DNA from: Streptomyces sp. 1331.2
Lineage (GTDB): Bacteria; Actinomycetota; Actinomycetes; Streptomycetales; Streptomycetaceae
Assembly (NCBI RefSeq): GCF_900199205.1
Contig: NZ_OBMJ01000001.1
Span: 6,007,001-6,071,000 of the forward strand
Length of the DNA stretch: 64,000 nucleotides
Reading direction: 5' to 3'
In this document: in pieces, positions 55,343 to 62,321 of the stretch
Position numbering within the stretch: the stretch's first letter is position 1
How the letters are laid out: each line of letters begins with the position of its first letter
Program-made: the position numbers and the translations under genes
The notes under the pieces: generated by a model
What the model was told of the DNA's origin: nothing
The model's input: the letters and a program-made list of their open reading frames with translations, nothing else
The model's database searches: none

Positions 55343-55609
55343 ATGCACGATGTGTGCACCACACTTCCCGCCGCTCCCTCCGCCGAGGACGTCTACCTCG
55401 CCGAATGCCGCCGCCGCGCGGTCCGCGAGACCGTCGCCGCGCTGCCCGGCCGCTGCCCGGAGCTGATCGCCGCCCTCGCCGAGGACCCGCCGCCCACCTA
55501 CCGCGAGCTCTCCGAACGCCTCGGCATGCCCCGCGGCTCCATCGGCCCCACCCGCTCCCGCTGCCTGGCCTGCCTGCGGACCCTGCTCCACGCGGAGCGC
55601 TATCCATGA
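55343..55609 (+). CDS. Sigma-70 region-4-like HTH protein
   Basis: An 88-aa protein. Residues 26-85 match ECF sigma factor region 4: RAVRETVAALPGRCPELIAALA, then PTYRELSERLGMPRGSIGPTRSRCLACLRTLL, where TYRELSERLGMPRGSIGPT is the helix-turn-helix. There is no region 2, so it cannot bind a -10 element as a normal sigma factor. Four Cys are present (one near each end and two in RSRCLACLR). Start could be ATG 55343 or GTG 55352. Conserved as a short gene near argH in streptomycetes as far as I recall. Its role, perhaps an anti-sigma decoy or small DNA-binding protein, is unknown. Confidence 0.65.
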   Translation: MHDVCTTLPAAPSAEDVYLAECRRRAVRETVAALPGRCPELIAALAEDPPPTYRELSERLGMPRGSIGPTRSRCLACLRTLLHAERYP

Positions 55610-55750
55610 CCCCCGGGGCCGCGGCCCGGCCCCTCTTCCACCTCATCAGCCCCCTCCGCCCCCTCCGTCCCCGAGTGACCCTCGCCACGTCCGACCCTCC
55701 GAAGGTTGAGGGAAGCTGACACCCGGGTAGAGCGCTGGCGAACGCAGCTC

Positions 55751-55778
55751 TTGACGGTGACGCGATCGCTCGGATACT
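55751..55778 (+). promoter_or_regulatory. Sigma-70-type promoter for the GNAT gene
   Basis: TTGACG (55751-55756), 16 bases, then GATACT (55773-55778), placing transcript start near 55785 and a 50-base leader before ATG 55837. It is one of the clearest consensus-like promoters in the window. Confidence 0.6.
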
Positions 55779-55836
55779 GAGCGTGAGCGCGCCACCCTCT
55801 GCGCGCCGGGCACGACGACTGGGGAGGCCCCTCCAC

Positions 55837-56352
55837 ATGGGCATGAGCGTGATCATCTCGGCCGCGGACGCCGACGATGCGGAGCAGATCCTCAAGCTCC
55901 AGTACCTCGGCTACCAACCCGAGGCCGAGCTGTACGGAGACTGGGCCCTGGAGCCCCTGACACAGAGCCTGGAGAGCCTGCGCGCCGAACTGGCCGAGCA
56001 GCACTTCCTGGTCGCCCGGCTGGGCGACGAGGTGGTCGGCACCGTCCGCGGCCGAATCGGTGCCGACGGCGTCGGCCGGATAGGGCGTCTGGTCGTCCAC
56101 CCGCGGATGCAGCGTCACGGCCTCGGCGGCCGCCTCCTGGACGCGCTGGAGCGCCGCCTGGCCGAGGAGGGTCCGGTGAGCGCCTACCGCCTGCACACCG
56201 GCCACCGCAGCCTGGGCAACCTGCGCCTGTACGCCCGTCAGGGCTACCGGCAGACCCGGGTCGAGCAGGTCAGCAGCCGGCTCAGCTTCGTCCACCTGGA
56301 GAAGCCCGTCGCCACGCCGCTCGCCGGCACCCCGCTTGCCGCGACGGCCTGA
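55837..56352 (+). CDS. GNAT-family N-acetyltransferase
   Basis: A 171-aa GNAT domain protein. Acetyl-CoA binding motif A is visible in IGRLVVHPRMQRHGLGGRLLDALE (R/Q-x-x-G-x-G/A), preceded by HFLVARLGDEVVGTVRGR and followed by HTGHRSLGNLRLYARQGYRQ. GGGGAGG lies 9 bases before ATG 55837, which I prefer over an upstream GTG at 55783. A hairpin follows 36 bases after the stop. Substrate unknown. Confidence 0.87.
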   Translation: MGMSVIISAADADDAEQILKLQYLGYQPEAELYGDWALEPLTQSLESLRAELAEQHFLVARLGDEVVGTVRGRIGADGVGRIGRLVVHPRMQRHGLGGRLLDALERRLAEEGPVSAYRLHTGHRSLGNLRLYARQGYRQTRVEQVSSRLSFVHLEKPVATPLAGTPLAATA

Positions 56353-56388
56353 GCCCGCCCGCCCCGCCGCCCGCACCACGCCCCTCGG

Positions 56389-56421
56389 CGCCGCCACCAT
56401 CCGGACGATCCGGTGGCGGCG
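56389..56421 (+). terminator. Terminator after the GNAT gene
   Basis: CGCCGCCACC (56389-56398) pairs with GGTGGCGGCG (56412-56421), a perfect 10-bp stem whose loop itself has an ATCCGG repeat. Confidence 0.7.
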
Positions 56422-56485
56422 TCGAGCCGTATCCTCGCTGGTCAGGGCCACAGGTGTCCGCATTGCGGACAGCGGCGTCAAACAA

Positions 56486-56515
56486 TTGGGCGTACTTCCG
56501 CCCATCTGTTTTACT
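56486..56515 (+). promoter_or_regulatory. Promoter for the Cys/Met leader peptide
   Basis: TTGGGC (56486-56491), an 18-base spacer and TTTACT (56510-56515) end seven bases before ATG 56523, so transcription would begin at or beside the start codon. The pocket 56473-56525 is AT-rich compared with both sides. Confidence 0.5.
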
Positions 56516-56522
56516 GGCTCAC

Positions 56523-56606
56523 ATGACTGCGACGACGAACTGGACCCCCACCGGCACGCTGCCGGCAGGTGAGCGTGCCATGTGCCGTCGAATGTGTCAC
56601 TGCTGA
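56523..56606 (+). CDS. Putative leaderless leader peptide (Cys/Met-rich end) before metNIQ
   Basis: A 27-codon frame reading MTATTNWTPTGT, LPAGERAM and CRRMCHC, stop TGA. Three of its last seven codons are Cys and two of its last eight are Met. It has no ribosome site; the promoter places the transcript start at the ATG. In other actinobacteria, leaderless mini-ORFs ending in Cys runs attenuate sulfur genes by ribosome stalling when cysteine is scarce. The next gene, metN, begins 304 bases on, with a hairpin between (56848-56868). The peptide is too short to have an enzymatic role. Expression is inferred. Confidence 0.55.
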   Translation: MTATTNWTPTGTLPAGERAMCRRMCHC

Positions 56607-56910
56607 GGGCCATCGCCCCCGGCGCCCCCTGAGGTGCCTTCCCCTCGCGCCCCGAAGCGAGACTCCGGCGTCGCTCCCGCCCGTGCGAGCGCGCCCTTCC
56701 TCTCCGGACCCCTCCCCTTGCCGTGCCCGCCCACCCGCGGGCGCCGGTGACTCGTAAGGGCCACGCCGTCGCGCGGCCCGGCCGTCCAACGGTCACGATC
56801 AAGGGGTGGCAGGTCCGGATCCTCCTGGCGAAGCGCCGTAGGACACCGCCGACCGCAATCCGGTCGGCCGGTCGACCCACGCCGCCCGCCCCCGACCCAC
56901 GGAAGCCGCT
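56607..56910 (+). promoter_or_regulatory. metNIQ leader region with hairpins
   Basis: About 300 bases without a gene between the leader-peptide stop and metN. Hairpins include CTCGC/GCGAG (near 56645-56662), GGGCC/GGCCC (near 56758-56782) and GCCGACCG/CGGTCGGC (56848-56855 and 56861-56868). I saw neither a canonical SAM riboswitch core nor a U-tract terminator. The last hairpin lies 42 bases before the metN GTG. Confidence 0.45.
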
Positions 56911-57936
56911 GTGATCACCACCACGGACCTCACGAAGGTCTACCGCTCCCGAGGCCGCGAGGTGACCGCCCTCGCCGGTGTCGACCTGCACGTCCGCCCG
57001 GGCGAGGTCTACGGAGTCGTCGGCACCAGCGGTGCCGGCAAGTCCACCCTCATCCGCTGCGTGAACATGCTGGAGCGTCCGACCTCCGGCACCGTCACCG
57101 TGGACGGGGTCGAGCTCACCGCGCTGTCCGGCGGCGAGAACCGGGCGGGACGGGAACTGCGCGAGGCGCGCCGCCGGATCGGCATGGTCTTCCAGCATTT
57201 CAACCTGCTGTCCTCGCGGACGGTGCAGCAGAACGTCGAGCTGCCGCTGGAGATCATCGGCCTGGACCGCACCCAGCGCCGCCGCAAGGCCGCCGAACTC
57301 CTGGACCTGGTCGGCCTGGGCGACAAGGCCCGCAGCTACCCCAACCAGCTCTCCGGCGGCCAGAAGCAGCGCGTCGGCATCGCCCGCGCCCTGGCCGGCG
57401 ACCCCAAGGTGCTGCTCTCCGACGAGGCCACCTCGGCGCTCGACCCGGAGACCACCCGCTCGATCCTCAAGCTGCTGCGCGACCTCAACCAGCAGCTCGG
57501 CCTCACCGTCCTGCTGATCACCCACGAGATGGACGTCATCAAGTCCGTCTGCGACTCCGCCGCCCTGATGCGCGGTGGCCGGGTGGTCGAGTCCGGCGAG
57601 CTCACCGAGCTGCTTGCCGAGCCCGGCTCCGAGCTGGCCCGCGAGCTGTTCCCGCTCAGCGAGTTCGGTACCGGCCACCCCGGCTCCACCGTGCTGGAGA
57701 TCACCTTCCAGGGCGACACCTCGGCCCAGCCGTTCGTCTCCCAGCTGGCCCGCACCTACCAGATCGACATCAACATCCTCGGCGCCGCGGTGGAGACCAT
57801 CGCCGGCCGGATGGTCGGTCGGATGCGGGTCGAGCTGTCCGGCGGCCACCAGGACAACGTGGTGCCGATCGGCTACCTGCGCGAGCAGGGCCTGCAGGTG
57901 GACGTGATCGGCGCGGCGAACGGAGCGGTGGCATGA
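56911..57936 (+). CDS. metN: Methionine ABC transporter ATPase MetN
   Basis: A 341-aa ATPase of the MetNIQ importer for L-/D-methionine. Walker A GTSGAGKST (about 38-46), Q-loop MVFQHFNLL, signature QLSGGQKQR, Walker B VLLSDEATSALD and H-loop LLITHE. The C-terminal NIL domain (about 262-337, STVLEITFQGDTSAQPFVSQ) binds methionine and inhibits transport in E. coli (trans-inhibition). It starts at GTG 56911 and overlaps metI (ATGA). The sulfur-type leader upstream supports methionine rather than another substrate. Confidence 0.95.
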   Translation: MITTTDLTKVYRSRGREVTALAGVDLHVRPGEVYGVVGTSGAGKSTLIRCVNMLERPTSGTVTVDGVELTALSGGENRAGRELREARRRIGMVFQHFNLLSSRTVQQNVELPLEIIGLDRTQRRRKAAELLDLVGLGDKARSYPNQLSGGQKQRVGIARALAGDPKVLLSDEATSALDPETTRSILKLLRDLNQQLGLTVLLITHEMDVIKSVCDSAALMRGGRVVESGELTELLAEPGSELARELFPLSEFGTGHPGSTVLEITFQGDTSAQPFVSQLARTYQIDINILGAAVETIAGRMVGRMRVELSGGHQDNVVPIGYLREQGLQVDVIGAANGAVA

Positions 57937-58661
57937 CCTGGGACCAGATGTGGGCCCTGATGGGGCCGGCCACGCAGGAGACCTTCCAGATGGTCGGCGT
58001 GTCCGCGTTCGTCACCGTGCTGCTCGGCCTGCCGCTGGGCGTCCTGCTGGTGCTCACCGACAAGGGCGGCCTGCTGGCCAACCGCGCCGTCAACAAGGCC
58101 ATCGGCTTCGTGGTGAACATCGCCCGCTCGGTGCCGTTCATCATCCTGATGATCGCCCTGATCTCCTTCACCCGCTGGCTGGTCGGCACCTCGATCGGCT
58201 GGCAGGCGGCGACCGTGCCGCTGACCATCGGCGCCATCCCGTTCTTCGCCCGCCTGGTCGAGACCTCCGTCCGCGAGGTCGACCGCGGCCTGGTCGAGGC
58301 GGTCCAGTCGATGGGCGGCAGCACCCGGACGATCGTCCGCAAGACCCTGCTGCCCGAGGCGCTGCCCGGCATCGTGGCCTCGATCACCACCACGGTCATC
58401 ACGCTGGTCAGCTACTCCGCGATGGCCGGCACGGTCGGCGGCGGCGGCCTCGGCACCCTCGCCGTCAACTACGGCTACCAGCGCTTCGAGACGGCCTTCA
58501 TGTGGGTCATCGTGGCCGAGCTGGTGATCATCGTCACCGCCGTCCAGCTGATCGGCGACTTCGCCGTCCGCAGCCTGGCCAACCGCGGCCGTTCCGGCGG
58601 CCGGACCCGCCTGCTGGGCCGCACCCCGACGACTCCCGACAAGGACCTCGTCGGCTCCTAG
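57933..58661 (+). CDS. metI: Methionine ABC transporter permease MetI
   Basis: A 242-aa permease with five membrane helices; the core motif ETSVREVDRGLVEAVQSMGGSTR is the EAA coupling loop to MetN, and FVVNIARSVPFIILMIALI is the conserved pore helix. Its ATG overlaps the metN stop. The C-terminus (NRGRSGGRTRLLGRTPTTPD) is a basic cytoplasmic tail. Confidence 0.95.
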   Translation: MTWDQMWALMGPATQETFQMVGVSAFVTVLLGLPLGVLLVLTDKGGLLANRAVNKAIGFVVNIARSVPFIILMIALISFTRWLVGTSIGWQAATVPLTIGAIPFFARLVETSVREVDRGLVEAVQSMGGSTRTIVRKTLLPEALPGIVASITTTVITLVSYSAMAGTVGGGGLGTLAVNYGYQRFETAFMWVIVAELVIIVTAVQLIGDFAVRSLANRGRSGGRTRLLGRTPTTPDKDLVGS

Positions 58662-58718
58662 ACCTCCCTCGTCCGACTCCGGACGCGGCTCCCCGAATCA
58701 CGCAGAAAGGCACTTTTC

Positions 58719-59543
58719 GTGCGCACCGTTGTGAAGTTCACCAGTGTCCTCGCCACCGCCGGCCTCGCCTTCTCGCTGGCCGCCTGCAGCAGCTCCGGTT
58801 CGTCCTCCTCGGACCCGAACGCGCCGCTGAAGGTCGTGGCCAGCCCCACCCCGCACGGGCAGATCCTGAAGTTCGTCAAGGACAACCTCGCGGACAAGGC
58901 CGGCCTCAAGCTCGACATCAAGGAGGTCACCGACTACGTGACCCCCAACACGGCGGTGCAGGACGGTTCGGCCGACGCCAACTACTTCCAGCACGTGCCG
59001 TACCTGGAGGACTTCAACAAGAAGCACGGTACGACCATCGTCTCGGTCGAGCCCGTGCACCTGGAGCCGCTGGGCCTGTACTCCAAGAAGGTCAAGGCGA
59101 TCACCGACCTGCCGGACGGCGCCACCATCGGCCTGCCCAACGACGCCACGAACGAGGGCCGGGCGCTCAAGCTGCTCGCCGACAACAAGCTGATCACCCT
59201 CAAGGACGGCGTCACCACCACCGCCACCCCGGCCGACGTGACGGGCAACCCGAAGAACCTCAAGTGGAAGGAGCTGGAGGCCGCCCAGCTGCCCCGCTCC
59301 GTCGCCGACCTCGACGCCGCCGTCATCAACGGCAACTACGCGCTCGACTCCGGTCTGAAGCCGGCCACCGACGCGCTGGTGCTGGAGAAGGCCGACGGCA
59401 ACCCGTACGCCAACATCCTCGCCGTCAAGAAGGGCAAGGAGGACGACCCGCGGGTCAAGAAGCTCGCCGAGCTGCTGCACTCCGACGAGGTCAAGAAGTA
59501 CATCAACGACACCTTCCAGGGCTCGGTCATCCCGGCCTTCTGA
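58719..59543 (+). CDS. metQ: Methionine-binding lipoprotein MetQ
   Basis: A 274-aa substrate-binding lipoprotein of the NlpA family. Lipobox LAAC with Cys23 ends the signal (FTSVLATAGLAFSLAAC), followed by a Ser-rich linker. The mature domain has LKVVASPTPHGQILKFV, then NYFQHVPYLEDFN, GLYSKKVKAITDLPDGATI and AAVINGNYALDSGL. Starts at GTG 58719 with AGAAAGGC upstream. It is the last gene of metNIQ, with a 57-base gap to metI and a strong terminator after. Confidence 0.95.
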   Translation: MRTVVKFTSVLATAGLAFSLAACSSSGSSSSDPNAPLKVVASPTPHGQILKFVKDNLADKAGLKLDIKEVTDYVTPNTAVQDGSADANYFQHVPYLEDFNKKHGTTIVSVEPVHLEPLGLYSKKVKAITDLPDGATIGLPNDATNEGRALKLLADNKLITLKDGVTTTATPADVTGNPKNLKWKELEAAQLPRSVADLDAAVINGNYALDSGLKPATDALVLEKADGNPYANILAVKKGKEDDPRVKKLAELLHSDEVKKYINDTFQGSVIPAF

Positions 59544-59617
59544 TCCGCCGATCCGCCGTACCGCTCGGGCGTACCGCTCCCTCGCACCGCTCCGTCGTAC
59601 CGCGATACGCCCCGACG

Positions 59618-59652
59618 ACCGGGCCCCCGCCGCACCTCGGCGGGGGCCCGGT
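59618..59652 (+). terminator. metNIQ terminator
   Basis: ACCGGGCCCCCGCCG (59618-59632) pairs perfectly with its complement (59638-59652), a 15-bp stem with a CACCT loop. Confidence 0.88.
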
Positions 59653-59786
59653 CGGGCAGTATGCACCCGGGACGCCCCGGGCGACGGCGTTCTGACGTAC
59701 CGTCGTGCGGGCGGCGCACCGGGTGGTACCCGGAGCGCGACGGAGGCGTACGGTGTTGTGTTCACGACCCGGCGAGGAGAGACGGC

Positions 59787-60452
59787 ATGGCAGCGAGCTT
59801 CCCCGAGACCGCCATCAGCACCGAACGGCTGCTGCTGCGACCCCTTGCGGAGGACGACGCCCCCGGTCTGGCCACGATGATGGCCGACGACCTCGTGCGG
59901 GCCTGGACGGACCTCCCGCACCCCTTCACCGAGGAGTACGCGGCCGAACTCGCCCGCGCCCTCGCCCCCGCCCACCGGGCCGCCGGCCGCGGCATCGTCC
60001 TCGCCGTCACCGAGCACCTGACCCAGCGCCTGGTCGGCCTGGTCGAGCTGCGCAACACCGACTGGCGCCTGCGCAGCACCGAGATCTCCTACGTCACCGC
60101 CGCCTGGGCCCGCGGCGAGGGGTACGCCCCGGAGGCCGTCCTCGGCGTCGCCCAGTGGCTGTTCGAGGACCGCGGCTTCCTGCGCCTGGAACTGCGCACC
60201 GCCGCCGGGAACACCGCCGCCCAGCAGGTCGCCCAGAAGGTCGGCGGCATCAGCGAGGGCGTGCTGCGCAGCGCCTGGATAGTGCGCGGCGAGTCCGGCG
60301 AGCTGCTGGTGGGGGCACCTTCCAGCCGCCAGGCCGGGGGAGAGAGCCGCAGCGACCTCATCCTGTGGAGCCTGCTCCCGGAGGACCTGGAGTCGCCCGA
60401 ACTGCACCGCGACGGCTGGCACGGCGACCACCGCTACGTGCTGCGGGACTGA
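59787..60452 (+). CDS. GNAT-family N-acetyltransferase (RimJ/RimL type) with in-frame repeat insertion
   Basis: A 221-aa acetyltransferase of the RimJ-like type. STERLLLRPLAEDDAPGL opens the domain, ARGEGYAPEAVLGVAQWLFE is the acetyl-CoA region, and LRTAAGNTAAQQVAQKVG is the usual end helix. GAGGAG lies before ATG 59787. Residues 175-187 (VGAPSSRQAGGES) are encoded by a palindromic element at 60309-60345 inserted between STRAND-like ESGELL and SDLILWSLL; the frame is kept. The addition falls in a surface loop near the C-terminus, so activity may be unaffected. Substrate unknown. Confidence 0.85.
   Translation: MAASFPETAISTERLLLRPLAEDDAPGLATMMADDLVRAWTDLPHPFTEEYAAELARALAPAHRAAGRGIVLAVTEHLTQRLVGLVELRNTDWRLRSTEISYVTAAWARGEGYAPEAVLGVAQWLFEDRGFLRLELRTAAGNTAAQQVAQKVGGISEGVLRSAWIVRGESGELLVGAPSSRQAGGESRSDLILWSLLPEDLESPELHRDGWHGDHRYVLRD
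60309..60345. repeat. Palindromic repeat element inserted in a coding region
   Basis: GTGGGGGCACCTTCC, then AGCCGCCAGGCC, then GGGGGAGAG resembles the short hairpin element seen at 50895-50921 (shared CCAGCC-CAGGCCGGGGGA-like core). It is entirely in frame within the acetyltransferase gene. Confidence 0.55.
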
Positions 60453-60470
60453 CCCGCCCCCGGCCGTACG

Positions 60471-60489
60471 GACATCTGTACGAGATGTC
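60471..60489 (+). promoter_or_regulatory. Inverted repeat GACATCT-N5-AGATGTC before cobL
   Basis: Perfect 7-bp arms around GTACG, 19 bases after the GNAT stop and 24 bases before a -10-like TAGCCT (60513-60518). It is either an operator in the cobL promoter or a weak terminator. No cobalamin riboswitch core was seen here. Confidence 0.45.
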
Positions 60490-60582
60490 GGCGTCCGGGG
60501 GACGACACCCGGTAGCCTCTCCACCGGCGCCGCAACGACGGCGCACCGAGTGGCGCACCGAGTCGAGGGAGAACGGCCGCAG

Positions 60583-61839
60583 ATGGCTGACCGGATCACG
60601 GTCATCGGGTGGGACGGCACGCCGCTGACCGAGGCCGCCGGTGCGGCCCTCGCCGCGGCGACCCTGGTGGCCGGCGCCCCCTACCAACTGAACGCCCTCC
60701 CGGTGCCGGAGGCGGCCGAGCGGATCGCCCTCGGCGACATCCGGCACGCCGCCCGCCGGATCGCCGAGCACCGCGGTGCCGCCGTCGTGGTCGCCGAGGG
60801 CGACCCGGGCTTCTTCGGGGTGGTGCGCACCCTGCGCCGCCCCGAGTACGGCCTGGAGCTGGAGGTGCTCCCCGCCGTCTCCTCCGTCGCCACCGCCTTC
60901 GCCCGGGCCGGCATGCCCTGGGAGGACGCCCAGGTGGTCAGCGCCCACGGCGGGCGACTGCGCCGCGCGGCCAACATCTGCCGGGCCCACCCGAAGGTCG
61001 CGGTGCTCACCGCCCCGGGCGCCGGGCCCGCCGAACTCGCCCTGATGCTGCGCGGGGTGCACCGGACCTTCGTGGTCTGCGAAGCCCTCGGCACCCCGGA
61101 GGAGGACGTCACCGTCCTCACCTCCGACCGGATCGCCGACCACGTCTGGCGCGACCCGAACGTGGTGCTGGTGATCGGCGGCGCCGCCCAGGCCGCCGCG
61201 GTGGACCAGGCGGCCGGCTGGCTGGCGGGGCGCCCGGTGGGCTACCCCGGCGCGGAACGCGGCTGGGCGCTCCCCGGTGACGCCTACGCGGGCGCCGGGC
61301 GCACGGGGGCTGAGGCGGGCGCGTCGGAGGCGCTCCCCGCGCACGTGCGCGCCCTGGTGCTGGCCCGTCTGGGTGCACGTCCGGGGGATCTGGTCTGGTC
61401 GGTCGGTGCGGGCAGCGGCGCCCTCGCGGTGGAGGCGGCGCGGTTCGGCGCCGCGGTGGTCGCGGTCGAGGGCTCCCGCTCGGCCTGCGCCCGGCTGACC
61501 GTCAACGCCCGCCGGTACGGCGTCGAGGTGGAGGCCGTGTACGGCAGCGGCCCCGAGGTGCTGGGCGGCCTGCCCGAGCCGGACGCGGCGGTGGTGGAGT
61601 CCGGCGGCCCGGACGTCGTGCGCGCGGTGCTGGCCCGCAGGCCGGAGCGGTTCGTCGCGCTGCCCCGGACCTTCACCGAGGCGGAGGAGGTCCGCCGGGC
61701 GATCGGCGAGGCCGGCTACCGGGCGGACGGCGCGCTGCTGCAGTCGACCCCGCTGCGACCTGCGGGGGAGGGCGGCGGACTGGAGCTGGGGGCGGGCGGG
61801 ACCGGCGTGCTGGTGCTCTGGGGTGAGCAGATCGTGTGA
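60583..61839 (+). CDS. cobL: Precorrin-6Y C5,15-methyltransferase (decarboxylating)
   Basis: A 418-aa bifunctional enzyme of aerobic cobalamin synthesis, CbiE and CbiT fused. N-terminal tetrapyrrole methylase domain (about 1-205): ITVIGWDG, VVVAEGDPGFFGVV, VLPAVSSVATAFARAG, VALTAPGAG-like VAVLTAPGAGPAEL. C-terminal CbiT domain (about 240-418): LVLARLGARPGDLVWSVGAGSGALAVEAARFGA, with the SAM loop, and AVVESGGPDVVRAVL. GAGGGAGAA precedes ATG 60583. No other cob biosynthesis genes except cobT flank it, so the rest of the pathway lies elsewhere. Confidence 0.93.
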   Translation: MADRITVIGWDGTPLTEAAGAALAAATLVAGAPYQLNALPVPEAAERIALGDIRHAARRIAEHRGAAVVVAEGDPGFFGVVRTLRRPEYGLELEVLPAVSSVATAFARAGMPWEDAQVVSAHGGRLRRAANICRAHPKVAVLTAPGAGPAELALMLRGVHRTFVVCEALGTPEEDVTVLTSDRIADHVWRDPNVVLVIGGAAQAAAVDQAAGWLAGRPVGYPGAERGWALPGDAYAGAGRTGAEAGASEALPAHVRALVLARLGARPGDLVWSVGAGSGALAVEAARFGAAVVAVEGSRSACARLTVNARRYGVEVEAVYGSGPEVLGGLPEPDAAVVESGGPDVVRAVLARRPERFVALPRTFTEAEEVRRAIGEAGYRADGALLQSTPLRPAGEGGGLELGAGGTGVLVLWGEQIV

Positions 61840-62321
61840 AGGCCTGGGGCGTGCGCCGGGGCCGTCCGGTGGCGGCGACGGTGATCCAGGTCGCATCCGG
61901 ACACCGATTCGAGAGGTGACAGCGCCGGGCCGGTAGTGTGACGTCCTGGGCGGCTGCAGCGGTCGGCGACCCACCCGATTCGGTCGGTTTGTCACCTTAT
62001 TGACGGGGTGCAACCCGATTCCGCTCGGAGTGTGGGCAATTCGACGGGCCTCGTGCCGGACCTGGAGAATGCCGTAGGGTCCGGTGCGGTCGTGCCGGTT
62101 GCTCCGGGTTGTCGTTGTTTCAGACGATGTGCCGCCCCTTGGGGGTGGTGCGCCCGGCCGGGTGCCGCAGCGCGCCCGAAGGACTTGGGCCGCAGCGCCA
62201 CGGCGCGGCGGCCGCGTGTGGTTGAGGGGCGGGTCGGCCAGGCCCGGCCCGTGCGGATGGGCGCTGCGGTCGGTGATCGTGTCGCCAAGGGCGCGGCAGC
62301 GGCCTGGAAGGAGCTTTGACA
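61840..62321. other. Non-coding gap between cobL and cobT
   Basis: This 482-bp stretch has no convincing gene. Possible -10 elements are TAGTGT (61934-61939) and TAGGGT (62075-62080), the latter giving a leader of about 240 bases before cobT. The plus-strand open stretch 62008-62319 has mixed third-position bases and looks non-coding. No B12-box of a cobalamin riboswitch was recognised by eye. Confidence 0.5.

Noticed and set aside
56607..56910. SAM riboswitch before metN
   Set aside because: GGTCACGATC near 56788 vaguely recalls the start of a SAM-IV element, but the expected downstream core and pseudoknot partners were not seen.
62008..62319. 103-codon plus-strand frame just before cobT
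   Set aside because: Third positions are mixed and the peptide has no recognisable pattern; it reads through the likely cobT leader. The stop overlapping the ribosome site is probably chance.
61840..62321. Cobalamin riboswitch before cobT
   Set aside because: No B12-box-like core was found by eye; not excluded by a covariance search.
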